Part shown: one piece after another, positions 1 to 7,776 of the stretch
Position numbering within the stretch: position 1 is the first letter of the stretch
Layout of the letters: every line of letters begins with the position of its first letter
DNA from: Nanosynbacter sp963540705
GTDB lineage: Bacteria > Patescibacteriota > Saccharimonadia > Saccharimonadales > Saccharimonadaceae
Assembly (NCBI GenBank): GCA_963540705.1
Contig: CAUTQX010000001.1
Coordinates: forward strand, 1-62,090
Direction: 5' to 3'
Length of the DNA: 62,090 nt
Translations under genes and position numbers: made by a program
The notes under the pieces: generated by a model
The model's input: only the letters and a program-made list of their open reading frames with translations
Told to the model about the DNA's origin: nothing
The model's database searches: none

Positions 1-1239
1 AGCCAAAGCTGCCTTAGTAGCCGCCACGGCGTCATCAACACGGAATTTCTTTTCGTCAATTTCAGTCTCAGTTGCGCCACCAACTTTAATAACCGCAACC
101 TTGCCAGATAATGCCGCGGCACGCTTGTCGAATTGTTCTTTTTCATACTCGCTAGAAGCATTTTCTGAAAGCGACTTAATCTCAGCAATTCGCTCCTTCA
201 CGCCTGAAGGTTTGCCTGCACCTTCGATAATTGTCGTTTCGTCTTTACCAACAATCACCTTGCGCGCCGAACCCAAAACTTCCAAGCCAGCATTTTCAAA
301 TGTCAATCCGTGATCCTCGGAAATCACAGTTGCACCAGTCAGTACGGCGATATCACGAAGTACGTCTTTGCGACGATCGCCAAAGCTTGGCGCCTTAACC
401 GCTACGGTGTTGAATACGCCCTTCAATTTATTCAAGACCAAAATACTCAATGCTTCGCCCTCAACTTCGTCAGCAATCAGAACAACGTCCTTTTTACCGC
501 TTTGTGCCAACTTTTCCAACATCGGCAAGAATTCTTGTACGCTAGAAATCTTCTTATCGGTGATTAGAATTGCTGGCTTTTCGTACACAGCTTCCTGACG
601 ACCTGCGTCAGTGACAAAGAACGGACTCACCCAACCCTTATCCAAGCTAAAGCCTTCGACAACTTCAGCTTCCAATTCCAGGCCTTGACCAGCCTCAACA
701 GTAACCACGCCGTCTTTACCGACTTTCTCGATTACGCCAGCAATCAACTTTCCGATTTCCGCATCACCCGCCGAAATCGTAGCGACTTCAGCCACGCGGT
801 CAGACTTGCCTTCAATCGGTTCAGCCAATTTGTTCAATTCTTTAACAATTTCCGTGCCAGCTTGCTCGATGCCTTTTCTAAGTTCCATCGGATTATGTCC
901 AGCCGCAATCAATCGATTCGCCTCTTTCAAAATCGAGTATGTCAACACTGTTACAGTCGTTGTGCCGTCGCCTGCTTGCTTGTTCAAGTTCTTAGCGGCC
1001 TGCTTAATCAAATCAGCACCGACTTTGTAGCCCAGCGTTTCGTCATCGTTTTCTGGCAATTCAATTCCTTCAGCCACAGTTACACCGTCATGAGTAACAG
1101 TTGGTCCACCAAAACCTTTCGCAATCACAACATTGCGACCCTTTGGACCGTAAGTTACCTTAACTGCGTCGTATAGCGATTTAGCACCGCCAAGCACGCG
1201 ATTTCGCGCATCGTCATCATAAAAAACTTTTTTTGCCAT
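1..1239 (-). CDS. groEL: 60 kDa chaperonin GroEL (3' end outside window)
   Basis: ATP-dependent folding chaperonin that works with GroES in the cytoplasm. About 413 codons are in the window and the reading frame runs off position 1, so the C-terminal quarter is missing here. The N-terminus begins MAKKVFYDDDARNRV. The ATP-binding signatures VTYGPKGRNV and GDGTTT are visible, followed by the apical domain with DEVEGEALSILVLNKL. The ATG at 1239 is preceded by a GGGGAG Shine-Dalgarno sequence. It lies 16 nt after groES and is presumably co-transcribed from the CIRCE-controlled promoter upstream of groES. Identity is certain from sequence. Confidence 0.97.
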   Translation of the reverse strand, partial: MAKKVFYDDDARNRVLGGAKSLYDAVKVTYGPKGRNVVIAKGFGGPTVTHDGVTVAEGIELPENDDETLGYKVGADLIKQAAKNLNKQAGDGTTTVTVLTYSILKEANRLIAAGHNPMELRKGIEQAGTEIVKELNKLAEPIEGKSDRVAEVATISAGDAEIGKLIAGVIEKVGKDGVVTVEAGQGLELEAEVVEGFSLDKGWVSPFFVTDAGRQEAVYEKPAILITDKKISSVQEFLPMLEKLAQSGKKDVVLIADEVEGEALSILVLNKLKGVFNTVAVKAPSFGDRRKDVLRDIAVLTGATVISEDHGLTFENAGLEVLGSARKVIVGKDETTIIEGAGKPSGVKERIAEIKSLSENASSEYEKEQFDKRAAALSGKVAVIKVGGATETEIDEKKFRVDDAVAATKAALA

Positions 1240-1255
1240 AATTAAACTCCCCTTT

Positions 1256-1525
1256 TTATCCAACAACCGTTGCTAAAATATCTTCTTCGCGAACAACCAA
1301 ATATTCCGTGCCGTCAATTTTCAAATCCGTAGTCGAATATTCCTTATAGACAATCCGATCACCGACTTTGACGTTCTTCACATCGCCACCAACTGCTTTA
1401 ACTTCCGCAACTACTGGCTTTTCTTTAGCGTTATCAGGCAAGTAAATTCCGCTCGCTGTCTGAGTCTTTGCTTCTTCACGCACCGCTACAACACGGTCGC
1501 CAAGAGGCTTAATAGGTGTACTCAC
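1256..1525 (-). CDS. groES: Co-chaperonin GroES
   Basis: The 10 kDa lid of the GroEL chamber. I place the start at GTG 1525, giving 89 residues that begin STPIKPLGDRVV after the initiator. The sequence GGAGG sits 7 nt upstream and is itself part of an in-frame ATG (1537) that could be mistaken for the start. A still longer frame would begin inside the CIRCE operator and is rejected. The mobile-loop segment (EAKTQTASGIYLPDNAKEKP) and the C-terminal VVREEDILA match the family. First gene of the groES-groEL operon. Confidence 0.95.
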   Translation of the reverse strand: MSTPIKPLGDRVVAVREEAKTQTASGIYLPDNAKEKPVVAEVKAVGGDVKNVKVGDRIVYKEYSTTDLKIDGTEYLVVREEDILATVVG

Positions 1526-1555
1526 GTTATCCTCCATTTCGTTAACAACGTATAT

Positions 1556-1585
1556 ATTGTAACGCACTAATTTAGCACTCGTCAA
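1556..1585 (-). promoter_or_regulatory. groES-groEL promoter
   Basis: Sigma70-type promoter on the minus strand: -35 TTGACG (1580-1585), 18-bp spacer, -10 TACAAT (1556-1561). The -35 box lies in the CIRCE element, mostly in its 9-nt spacer, so repressor binding would block polymerase directly. Confidence 0.8.
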
Positions 1586-1598
1586 GTGTGAGTGCTAA
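1572..1598. promoter_or_regulatory. CIRCE operator (HrcA binding site)
   Basis: Perfect inverted repeat TTAGCACTC-N9-GAGTGCTAA, identical to the CIRCE consensus. It overlaps the groES promoter. In known systems it is bound by the heat-shock repressor HrcA; hrcA itself is not in this window. Confidence 0.95.
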
Positions 1599-1621
1599 TT
1601 TTCCGTATTTGTCCGCTTGCT

Positions 1622-2035
1622 TTAATCAATTACTAGTTCAAGCTGATCCAGATCCAACGTGTCGTCACCATCAAATTGCGGCATATCGTCACTGTCGCTA
1701 TCACCGTAATCAAACAGAGCTGCCATTGGATCTTGGGTATGCGGCAGCGATCCCTCCGACGATGAAGATAGGCGTCTTTGAATCCTGCCCGTTCTTATAA
1801 CTTCTTTAATAGCAACCTGGCCTAAAACCTGCAGCGGATCATCGGTTGTAATCACTTCAGCAGAAAAATCAGCCTCAAGCTCTTCAGGTTCATCGCCTCT
1901 TCTGGCTGCTAATTCATCACCTTCAAAGTCTTCCATTAATGTTAACCGTAATTTTGCCCCAGTCAAAGGCTGTTCGCGCAGCATCGCGTCTAATTCCGCC
2001 GCATTAGACGGACTAACAATTCTATAAGAATCCAT
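1622..2035 (-). CDS. Hypothetical acidic protein, 137 aa
   Basis: Not recognised. The 137-residue product is strongly acidic, with an Asp-rich C-terminus (about residues 108-137: DYGDSDSDDMPQFDGDD and similar) and a Ser-rich patch near residue 90. It has no signal peptide or membrane segment. A Shine-Dalgarno AAAGGAA precedes the ATG, and the gene lies 15 nt after the next minus-strand gene (stop at 2051), so the two are probably one transcript. No function is proposed. Confidence 0.75.
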   Translation of the reverse strand: MDSYRIVSPSNAAELDAMLREQPLTGAKLRLTLMEDFEGDELAARRGDEPEELEADFSAEVITTDDPLQVLGQVAIKEVIRTGRIQRRLSSSSEGSLPHTQDPMAALFDYGDSDSDDMPQFDGDDTLDLDQLELVID

Positions 2036-2050
2036 TTCCTTTACTACATC

Positions 2051-2911
2051 CTATCTATAAAATTTAATTACATTATTATCTGCAGACACGTCTTCAATAG
2101 CTCTATCCATCACCGCCCGAAAATACTTCTGCCTTGACTTAATCTGTTCTCTACTAGGAATTAAGCTATCGACAAAATCGCTGTTTTTGAATCCCGACCA
2201 AATTGCAACGTAATCTCCCCGATCACTATACCAGCGAGCCCGCCTATTCGCTTCTTCAGCATTTTGCTGGCTTGATTTTATATCAATTCCTAACGTCACG
2301 CCGCGATATGTCACGATAATATCCTTACCATCAAACTCCTCCTCAGCGCTAGCCCCGTCAATTCCATGGACTTCAGGCAAAGAACTCAACACGCTCTCGG
2401 CAGCAATTTCATGGCGCATACCATTAATAGCAATTCCCGCAGTATTCTCTGCATAAGCAATCTCCTCCTTACTATATCCAGCATATAGTAAAGTTCCGCT
2501 GACAAAGCGCTTTATTTGAGAAATGGTAGTATATTGCTCAGTGTCAATCATTTCACGTACTATCTTATTAAACGCCACCACTGGTTCAAGGGTTTTTATT
2601 CTTTCCCTTCGCGTCATCTTATCCCTATGCTTATCTAGTTTCTGCTGAGCTTTTAGCCAATCGGGCAGAATTGCCATCAGCTCTAGTTGGCGCATTTCAT
2701 CACTTTTCGTTGCTTCATATCGAGCACCTTTCTGTTCTTTAAATCTATCGACAATCTTCGGCGCAGCGCTCAATGCAGCTCCCACCAATGCCACCCTTCC
2801 AGCTTTCCGCCTATCTAGGGTTGACGCTTCTTTCAAAAATTCATTTGTCCGAGTGATCGCTTTAATGATTTCACCTGGCGATCTCTGTGTTCTCAGTCTA
2901 TCATGAGTCAT
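2051..2911 (-). CDS. Uncharacterised protein with a possible PD-(D/E)XK nuclease-like C-terminal core
   Basis: 286 residues, not assignable to a named family by eye. The N-terminal two thirds is helical and basic. Around residues 190-225 there is GKDIIVTYRGVTLGIDIKSS, which resembles the D-x(n)-(D/E)xK metal-binding core of restriction-endonuclease-like folds; a run of Glu precedes it. This is a motif resemblance, not proof. Start at ATG 2911 has no Shine-Dalgarno but an extended -10 box ends 7 nt upstream. It is divergent from the murF-like gene. Confidence 0.6.
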   Translation of the reverse strand: MTHDRLRTQRSPGEIIKAITRTNEFLKEASTLDRRKAGRVALVGAALSAAPKIVDRFKEQKGARYEATKSDEMRQLELMAILPDWLKAQQKLDKHRDKMTRRERIKTLEPVVAFNKIVREMIDTEQYTTISQIKRFVSGTLLYAGYSKEEIAYAENTAGIAINGMRHEIAAESVLSSLPEVHGIDGASAEEEFDGKDIIVTYRGVTLGIDIKSSQQNAEEANRRARWYSDRGDYVAIWSGFKNSDFVDSLIPSREQIKSRQKYFRAVMDRAIEDVSADNNVIKFYR

Positions 2912-2918
2912 AACTGCT

Positions 2919-2924
2919 ATAATA
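2919..2924 (-). promoter_or_regulatory. Extended -10 box, putative leaderless start
   Basis: Minus-strand TGG-TATTAT, ending 7 nt before the ATG at 2911; no Shine-Dalgarno in between. Confidence 0.55.
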
Positions 2925-2982
2925 CCATAAAATCATTAAAAAAGCAACCCCACGCCCTTCTCCCTACTATTCCTCAATCTGT

Positions 2983-2988
2983 TATAAT
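2983..2988 (+). promoter_or_regulatory. Extended -10 box of the murF-like gene
   Basis: TGT-TATAAT, 6 nt before the ATG at 2995. The expected transcription start coincides with the start codon. Confidence 0.65.
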
Positions 2989-2994
2989 AACTCC

Positions 2995-4284
2995 ATGCAA
3001 TTATTCAAACATCTCTTAGAAACAATTCTTGGTTCTTATGTAAAAAAATATCTTAAATCTCATCCTGACACCAAACTAATTGCTGTAGTCGGCAGCGTTG
3101 GTAAAACTAGCGTAAAATCAGCAACCACCACTGTTCTATCAGAAAAATTCACCGTGCGCCATAGTCGTGGCAATTTGAACACAACCTTAAGTGCGCCGCT
3201 GGAAATCTTAGGCGTAGACGGGCCAAAAAACGCCAAATCTCCCCTAGCCTGGCTAAAAGTCTTCTCCGCAGCACACGCCAGCATAAAAAACCCCGAATCT
3301 CCAGATGTAATTATTCAAGAATGCGGTATTGATTGCCCTGGTGAAATGGCTACTTTTATGCGCTACATTCAACCCGACATTGCCATAATTACCTCTGTTG
3401 CTCCTGAGCATATGGAGTTTTTCAAAAATATGGATACGGTAGCTCATGAGGAATTGTCCATTAGCCAAGTCGCTAAAAAGACCATCTTCAACCTTCACGA
3501 TATCGATAAAAAATATCATAATCTCATAGTTGGAAATCGCGTGAGTTACGGCGATGAATCCGCCGATGTTTTCCTGGAAATTAAAAAAACTACAGACACT
3601 GGTTGTATTGTCAATCTAAAACATTCCGAAGAAACTTCTCAGGACATAAATATTTCTGTATTGGGCAAACATAATATTCGCTCAATCACTGGCGCGGCGG
3701 CGACAGGATTAGCTTGCGGAATGAATATTGAAGAAGTTGCGGAGGCTTTAACAAAAATCAGACCAGTTTCAGGCAGAATGAATATTTTACGTGGCATACG
3801 CGGTTGCACATTACTGGACGACACTTACAACGCCAGTCCTATTGCCATGGAAAATTCACTAAAAACGCTCTATTCCATCTCTGCCAATCATAAGATTGCC
3901 GTATTGGGAGATATGAATGAATTAGGTGAAACATCCGAATCGGAGCATAAAAAAATCGGTGAAATTTGCGACCCTAGCCAGTTAGAGTTGCTTATTACTG
4001 TTGGCAAAATGTCAAAAAAATACCTCGCACCAATTGCTGAGAAAAATGGCTGTAAAGTAATCTCTTTTGACACGGCGCTTGAGGCTGGAAATTTCCTGAA
4101 AAATAGCGACATTAAAGATACGACAATTCTGTTCAAAGGCTCGCAGGGCGGCATTTACCTTGAAGACGCCGTGAAAGAATTACTACTCGACCCAAGCGAT
4201 GCAGAAAAATTAGTTCGTCAATCACAAAGCTGGAAACAGATTAAAGCGAAATTTTACGATTCTTTTTCTCAATCTCAGAAATAA
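2995..4284 (+). CDS. murF: Mur ligase, MurF-like, lacking the N-terminal domain
   Basis: Predicted to ligate D-Ala-D-Ala to the UDP-MurNAc-tripeptide (peptidoglycan precursor synthesis, cytoplasm). 429 residues. P-loop GSVGKTS lies near residue 33, the central domain contains the MurF-typical DDTYNASP near residue 280, and the C-terminal domain has GDMNELGE and KGSQGG. Ordinary MurF enzymes have roughly 100 residues before the P-loop; here there are about 30, so the UDP-binding N-terminal domain is absent or reduced. Its end overlaps the convergent murE-like gene by 44 nt. MurF is the best family match, but substrate specificity is not proven. Confidence 0.85.
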   Translation: MQLFKHLLETILGSYVKKYLKSHPDTKLIAVVGSVGKTSVKSATTTVLSEKFTVRHSRGNLNTTLSAPLEILGVDGPKNAKSPLAWLKVFSAAHASIKNPESPDVIIQECGIDCPGEMATFMRYIQPDIAIITSVAPEHMEFFKNMDTVAHEELSISQVAKKTIFNLHDIDKKYHNLIVGNRVSYGDESADVFLEIKKTTDTGCIVNLKHSEETSQDINISVLGKHNIRSITGAAATGLACGMNIEEVAEALTKIRPVSGRMNILRGIRGCTLLDDTYNASPIAMENSLKTLYSISANHKIAVLGDMNELGETSESEHKKIGEICDPSQLELLITVGKMSKKYLAPIAEKNGCKVISFDTALEAGNFLKNSDIKDTTILFKGSQGGIYLEDAVKELLLDPSDAEKLVRQSQSWKQIKAKFYDSFSQSQK

Positions 4285-5557
4285 TCTCCTGAACAACCTT
4301 TTTGTCATTCCACGGAATTCGCTTGCCATTCACAATTCGGTACTGCTCATGACCCATACCCGTAATCAGAACCGTATCGCCACGAACAGCCGACCTTAGA
4401 GCTTGATAAATTGCCTGTTTTCGATCAGCAATTTCCGTCATTTTATGAGCCTTTTTCGTTCGCTCAATTCCCTGACGAATCATTGCCCGAATTTCATCTG
4501 GATTTTCGTTATAGCTTTCCTCGTCAGTCAGAAAAATCCTATCCGCCAAATTAGCCGCCAGCTCGCCCATAATCGGACGCTTCGTCTTATCTCTATCGCC
4601 GCACGCACCAAACACCAAAGTTAATCGCCCCTTAGTAATTTTATGAGTAGTTTTTAGCAATTTTTCCAGCGCGTCTGGTGTGTGAGCATAATCCACAATA
4701 ATATCAATTCCAAGCTTATTCTCTACTCGCTCGAATCGTCCAGGAATCGCCTCCAAATTCGCCACGCCCTCTTGGATATCTTCCAATTTTATTCCCAACA
4801 AATATGCCAACGACACCGCAGCCGACATATTCATCACGTTAAATTCGCCAGGCAAATTAGTCGCCAACTCCAAATGAGTTTGATGATCAATCAATAAACT
4901 CGCCTCTGTTCCCTTTTTATACAACTTAACGTGCGTTAAGTGAGCTTCAGCATCCGGATTCGTCCCGTAAGTCATTTTCTCGCCAGAAGCCGTAAACTTA
5001 TCAAAATATTCAAACCACTCGTCATCACGATTCAGGACAATATATTTCGGCTTCTTCTCAAACAATTTAGCCTTAGCTGCCGCGTAAGCTTCCATCGTTT
5101 TGTGATAGTCCAAATGGTCTTGAGTCAAATTAGTCATCACCGCCGCCTCAATTGGCACGCCGTCAAACTTATGCTGCGACAGAGCATGGCTAGTCGCCTC
5201 CAGAATCACATATTCCACGCCTTCACGCTGAGCTGTCTGGAAAAAGCTGAATAACCTCGCCACAGTCGGCACCGTTGCGTTCAAATCGTTTATTTTCTCT
5301 TTACCGTCAATTTCAATCACCGCAGTCGTAAACAACGCCGTCTTAAAGCCAGCTTCCTTTAAAATTTCATTAATGTAACAAGCAGTCGTAGTTTTCCCGT
5401 TCGTCCCTGTTACTGCAATAATTCTCAAGCCACGAGCTGGATTGCCGTATCTCAGGCTAATCATCTTCGTGCGCGCAACTCTATAGGCGTTTTCGGTTTT
5501 TTCCAAAGCTCCTTGAGGTAGCGTTTTTCTAGCAATTTTTACCAACTCGTTTTTCAT
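4241..5557 (-). CDS. murE: Mur ligase, MurE-like, lacking the N-terminal domain
   Basis: Predicted to add the third amino acid to UDP-MurNAc-dipeptide. I choose ATG 5557 (438 residues, MKNELVKIARKTLP); a longer frame to 5677 would run through the tsaD promoter and start. P-loop GTNGKTTT is near residue 50 rather than about 110, so the N-terminal substrate domain is missing, as in the MurF-like gene. TNLTQDHLDYH and the AYAAAKAKLF segment (carbamylated-Lys region) are intact. The usual DNPR/DNPA specificity motif is replaced by ESYNENP, so the residue added (DAP, Lys, Orn) cannot be read off. A -10-like TAAAAT ends 7 nt upstream. Confidence 0.85.
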   Translation of the reverse strand: MKNELVKIARKTLPQGALEKTENAYRVARTKMISLRYGNPARGLRIIAVTGTNGKTTTACYINEILKEAGFKTALFTTAVIEIDGKEKINDLNATVPTVARLFSFFQTAQREGVEYVILEATSHALSQHKFDGVPIEAAVMTNLTQDHLDYHKTMEAYAAAKAKLFEKKPKYIVLNRDDEWFEYFDKFTASGEKMTYGTNPDAEAHLTHVKLYKKGTEASLLIDHQTHLELATNLPGEFNVMNMSAAVSLAYLLGIKLEDIQEGVANLEAIPGRFERVENKLGIDIIVDYAHTPDALEKLLKTTHKITKGRLTLVFGACGDRDKTKRPIMGELAANLADRIFLTDEESYNENPDEIRAMIRQGIERTKKAHKMTEIADRKQAIYQALRSAVRGDTVLITGMGHEQYRIVNGKRIPWNDKKVVQEIISEIEKKNRKISL

Positions 5558-5584
5558 AATACCCATTTTACCACTTATATTTGC

Positions 5585-5590
5585 TATAAT
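5585..5590 (+). promoter_or_regulatory. Extended -10 box of tsaD
   Basis: TGC-TATAAT, 8 nt before the ATG at 5599, with no Shine-Dalgarno. Confidence 0.65.
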
Positions 5591-5598
5591 AAAAGCAA

Positions 5599-6669
5599 AT
5601 GAGGATTTTGGGAATCGAATCCAGTTGCGATGAAACAGCGGCGTCAATAGTTGAAGATGGCGAACGCTTGCTTTCAAATGTCGTCAATTCACAAATCGAT
5701 ATTCATGCAGAATACGGCGGAGTTATTCCAGAAATTGCCGCTCGTAGTCACTTGGAAGTCGTAAATCCCGTCATTAAAAAAGCGTTGTCTGACGCAAATT
5801 GCACTTGGGATGATATCGACGCCATCGCCGTTACTTACGCGCCAGGGCTTATTGGCTCGCTATTAATCGGCACTCTCGCCGCTAGAACTCTCGCTATTAT
5901 CCATAGCAAGCCGCTCTTTAAGATTCATCATGTAGAAGCTCACGTGTACGCCAATTTTATCAATAAGCAATCTGGCAATTTATCTCTAACGTTGCCGAAA
6001 CAGCAGCCGTCATTCCCTATGCTTTCGTTGATCGTTTCAGGCGGGCATTCGCAACTTGTCCTCTTTAAAAATCACGGCGATTATCAGCTTATTGGACAAA
6101 CTCAAGACGACGCGGTTGGCGAAGCGTTTGATAAAGTTGCTAAAATCATCGGTTTGCCGTATCCTGGCGGCCCAGCTATCGCTAAAGCCGCCGAACTCGG
6201 CGATCCGCACGCGTTCCACTTACCTATCGCTAAATTATCCGGCGAATACGATTTTTCCTTCTCTGGGCTTAAGACAGCCGTTTTGAGAGCCGTTCAGCAC
6301 GAAGTCGGTAAAGACTTCACTTTTCCCTCTCATGAGCTTCCAGCGCTTGTAGATGACGAATTACGACGTAATATGGCAGCGAGTTTCCAGTATACAGCCA
6401 TAAAAACTCTCGTAAATAAAACCAAAAAGGCATTTGACAATTTCCAGCCAGCCTCCGTTGTAATCGCTGGCGGAGTCGCAGCTAACCAAGAGTTGCGCCG
6501 TCAATTACGCGAAGCTTTGCCAATTGACATCGAATACGCCCCTATCCAACTCTGTACAGATAATGCCGCGATGATTGCCACTCTCGGCTATTTCAGATCT
6601 CAAATTGACGAACCGACAGATCCATACGATCTGGAAGTTCAGCCAAGTTTATCAATGACAGCAATATAA
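5599..6669 (+). CDS. tsaD: tRNA N6-adenosine threonylcarbamoyltransferase TsaD
   Basis: Transfers the threonylcarbamoyl group to A37 of ANN-decoding tRNAs. 356 residues, full family length. The N-terminus LGIESSCDETAAS, the metal-binding HxxxH (H111, H115), SGGHSQL, and the C-terminal GGVAANQELR and TDNAAMIA are all present. The start codon lies just 8 nt after an extended -10 box, so translation is probably leaderless. It is divergent from murE; the partners TsaB, TsaC and TsaE are not in this window. Confidence 0.97.
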   Translation: MRILGIESSCDETAASIVEDGERLLSNVVNSQIDIHAEYGGVIPEIAARSHLEVVNPVIKKALSDANCTWDDIDAIAVTYAPGLIGSLLIGTLAARTLAIIHSKPLFKIHHVEAHVYANFINKQSGNLSLTLPKQQPSFPMLSLIVSGGHSQLVLFKNHGDYQLIGQTQDDAVGEAFDKVAKIIGLPYPGGPAIAKAAELGDPHAFHLPIAKLSGEYDFSFSGLKTAVLRAVQHEVGKDFTFPSHELPALVDDELRRNMAASFQYTAIKTLVNKTKKAFDNFQPASVVIAGGVAANQELRRQLREALPIDIEYAPIQLCTDNAAMIATLGYFRSQIDEPTDPYDLEVQPSLSMTAI

Positions 6670-6670
6670 C

Positions 6671-6687
6671 GTTGTGAGGATTACAAC
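6671..6687 (+). promoter_or_regulatory. Hairpin enclosing the femAB-like ribosome binding site
   Basis: GTTGT-GAGGATT-ACAAC: a 5-bp perfect inverted repeat whose loop carries the GAGG Shine-Dalgarno, directly abutting the ATG at 6688. It could present or mask the site; it is short and may be chance. Confidence 0.35.
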
Positions 6688-7614
6688 ATGAATCAACACT
6701 TTTTACAATCAGAAGCTTGGGAAAAATTCCAAAAATCACTCGGTCGAAAAGTCTTTCACAACAGAGGTGAAGGATGGGAATATTTCGCAATATTAGAACA
6801 CGGCACAGGCAATTCTCGCCTGTATTGCCCTTTTGGACCAACCGCCACTAATGAGAAAAATTTGCAGTTGGCATTAAAAGATCTTGCTGACCTAGGTAAA
6901 AAACTTGGCGTGACTTTCCTTAGAGTCGGACCAATTAAACCCACCTTTTCTAAGGTATTATCTGATGAGCATTGGAAGAAAGCCACTTACGTACATTTGC
7001 AGCCAGAACATACACACATTATCAATCTCCAGCAACCAGAGGAAGAGATTGTAGCAAGTATGGCGCAACCCGTAAGAAATTGCTATAGGAATTATCACAA
7101 AAAAGGCGTAACTATTTATCAATCTCAAAACCCAGAAGATATCAAGTATTTTCTTGAACTAATCCATGAAGTCGCCAAACGAACAGGCATGTCGCCACAC
7201 CCAGATTCATATTTTCATAAGCAAGCTGGTTCCCTACTGCCATCAAAAGACGCTTCTTTTTGGTACGCAACATACGATAATAAAGTAATTGCTACTGCCC
7301 TATTTTTCGACTCAAAAATAACTCGAATTTATGCACATGCAGCAGCAAATTCTACACCAGAATATCGCAAGCTTAACGCTGGAACTGCCCTGCTCACCGA
7401 AGCGATAATCGATGCAAAGCATCGTCAAATGGAGAAAGTCGATTTATACGGAATTGCTCCTGAAAACGCACCAAAAAATCACCCGTGGGCTGGCTTTACA
7501 AAGTTCAAGCGATCGTTCGGCGGCGAAGATGTCTACTCTGGGTCAACCTGGGAGCTTCCCCTAAAGCCACTTCAATATTGGCTATATCGAGCGTATCAAA
7601 CGATCAGAAAATAA
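6688..7614 (+). CDS. FemAB-family aminoacyltransferase (peptidoglycan interpeptide bridge)
   Basis: 308 residues. Predicted to transfer amino acids from aminoacyl-tRNA to lipid II or peptidoglycan stem peptides. The paired GNAT-like halves are recognisable: an N-terminal LQSEAWEKFQKSLGR motif, VRNCYRNYHKKGV near residues 130-143, and the second half with YGIAPENAPKNHPWAGFTKFKRSFGG near 255-280, typical of FemX/FemAB. The coiled-coil insert of staphylococcal FemA is absent. It lies 18 nt after tsaD, so it may be co-transcribed with it. The added amino acid cannot be inferred. Confidence 0.85.
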   Translation: MNQHFLQSEAWEKFQKSLGRKVFHNRGEGWEYFAILEHGTGNSRLYCPFGPTATNEKNLQLALKDLADLGKKLGVTFLRVGPIKPTFSKVLSDEHWKKATYVHLQPEHTHIINLQQPEEEIVASMAQPVRNCYRNYHKKGVTIYQSQNPEDIKYFLELIHEVAKRTGMSPHPDSYFHKQAGSLLPSKDASFWYATYDNKVIATALFFDSKITRIYAHAAANSTPEYRKLNAGTALLTEAIIDAKHRQMEKVDLYGIAPENAPKNHPWAGFTKFKRSFGGEDVYSGSTWELPLKPLQYWLYRAYQTIRK

Positions 7615-7650
7615 CCTTAATTTCATCCATCGCACCACATAAATTTGTGG

Positions 7651-7656
7651 TATAAT
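7651..7656 (+). promoter_or_regulatory. -10 box of valS
   Basis: TATAAT located 120 nt upstream of the valS ATG; it predicts a leader of about 110 nt, unlike the leaderless genes nearby. Confidence 0.55.
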
Positions 7657-7660
7657 TAAG

Positions 7661-7756
7661 ATGTAATATAAACATGTGGAGAAATTAGAGGATTACATGT
7701 TTAAGGGCTTTTGCACGTGAAAAGCTACTTTGTTTCCTTTTGTCTTTTTTCACATG
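7661..7756 (+). promoter_or_regulatory. Structured 5' leader of valS with mutually exclusive pairings
   Basis: ATGTAAT (7661-7667) can pair with ATTACAT (7692-7698), while AAACATGT (7670-7677) can pair with ACATGTTT (7695-7702). The two pairings share bases 7695-7698 and so exclude each other. A further imperfect stem joins CACGTGAAAAG (7714-7724) to CTTTTTTCACATG (7744-7756). No T-box consensus or recognised riboswitch core is visible. Regulatory role is inference. Confidence 0.45.
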
Positions 7757-7776
7757 AAAAAACCATGGAATAACTT

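Noticed and set aside
685..1176. Plus-strand ORF of 163 codons
   Set aside because: Antisense to groEL, which is unambiguous.
5557..5677. N-terminal extension of the murE-like protein
   Set aside because: The extra 40 residues are antisense to the tsaD promoter and start and have no family similarity.
7651..7776. T-box riboswitch upstream of valS
   Set aside because: The conserved T-box antiterminator sequence and a valine specifier loop are not visible.
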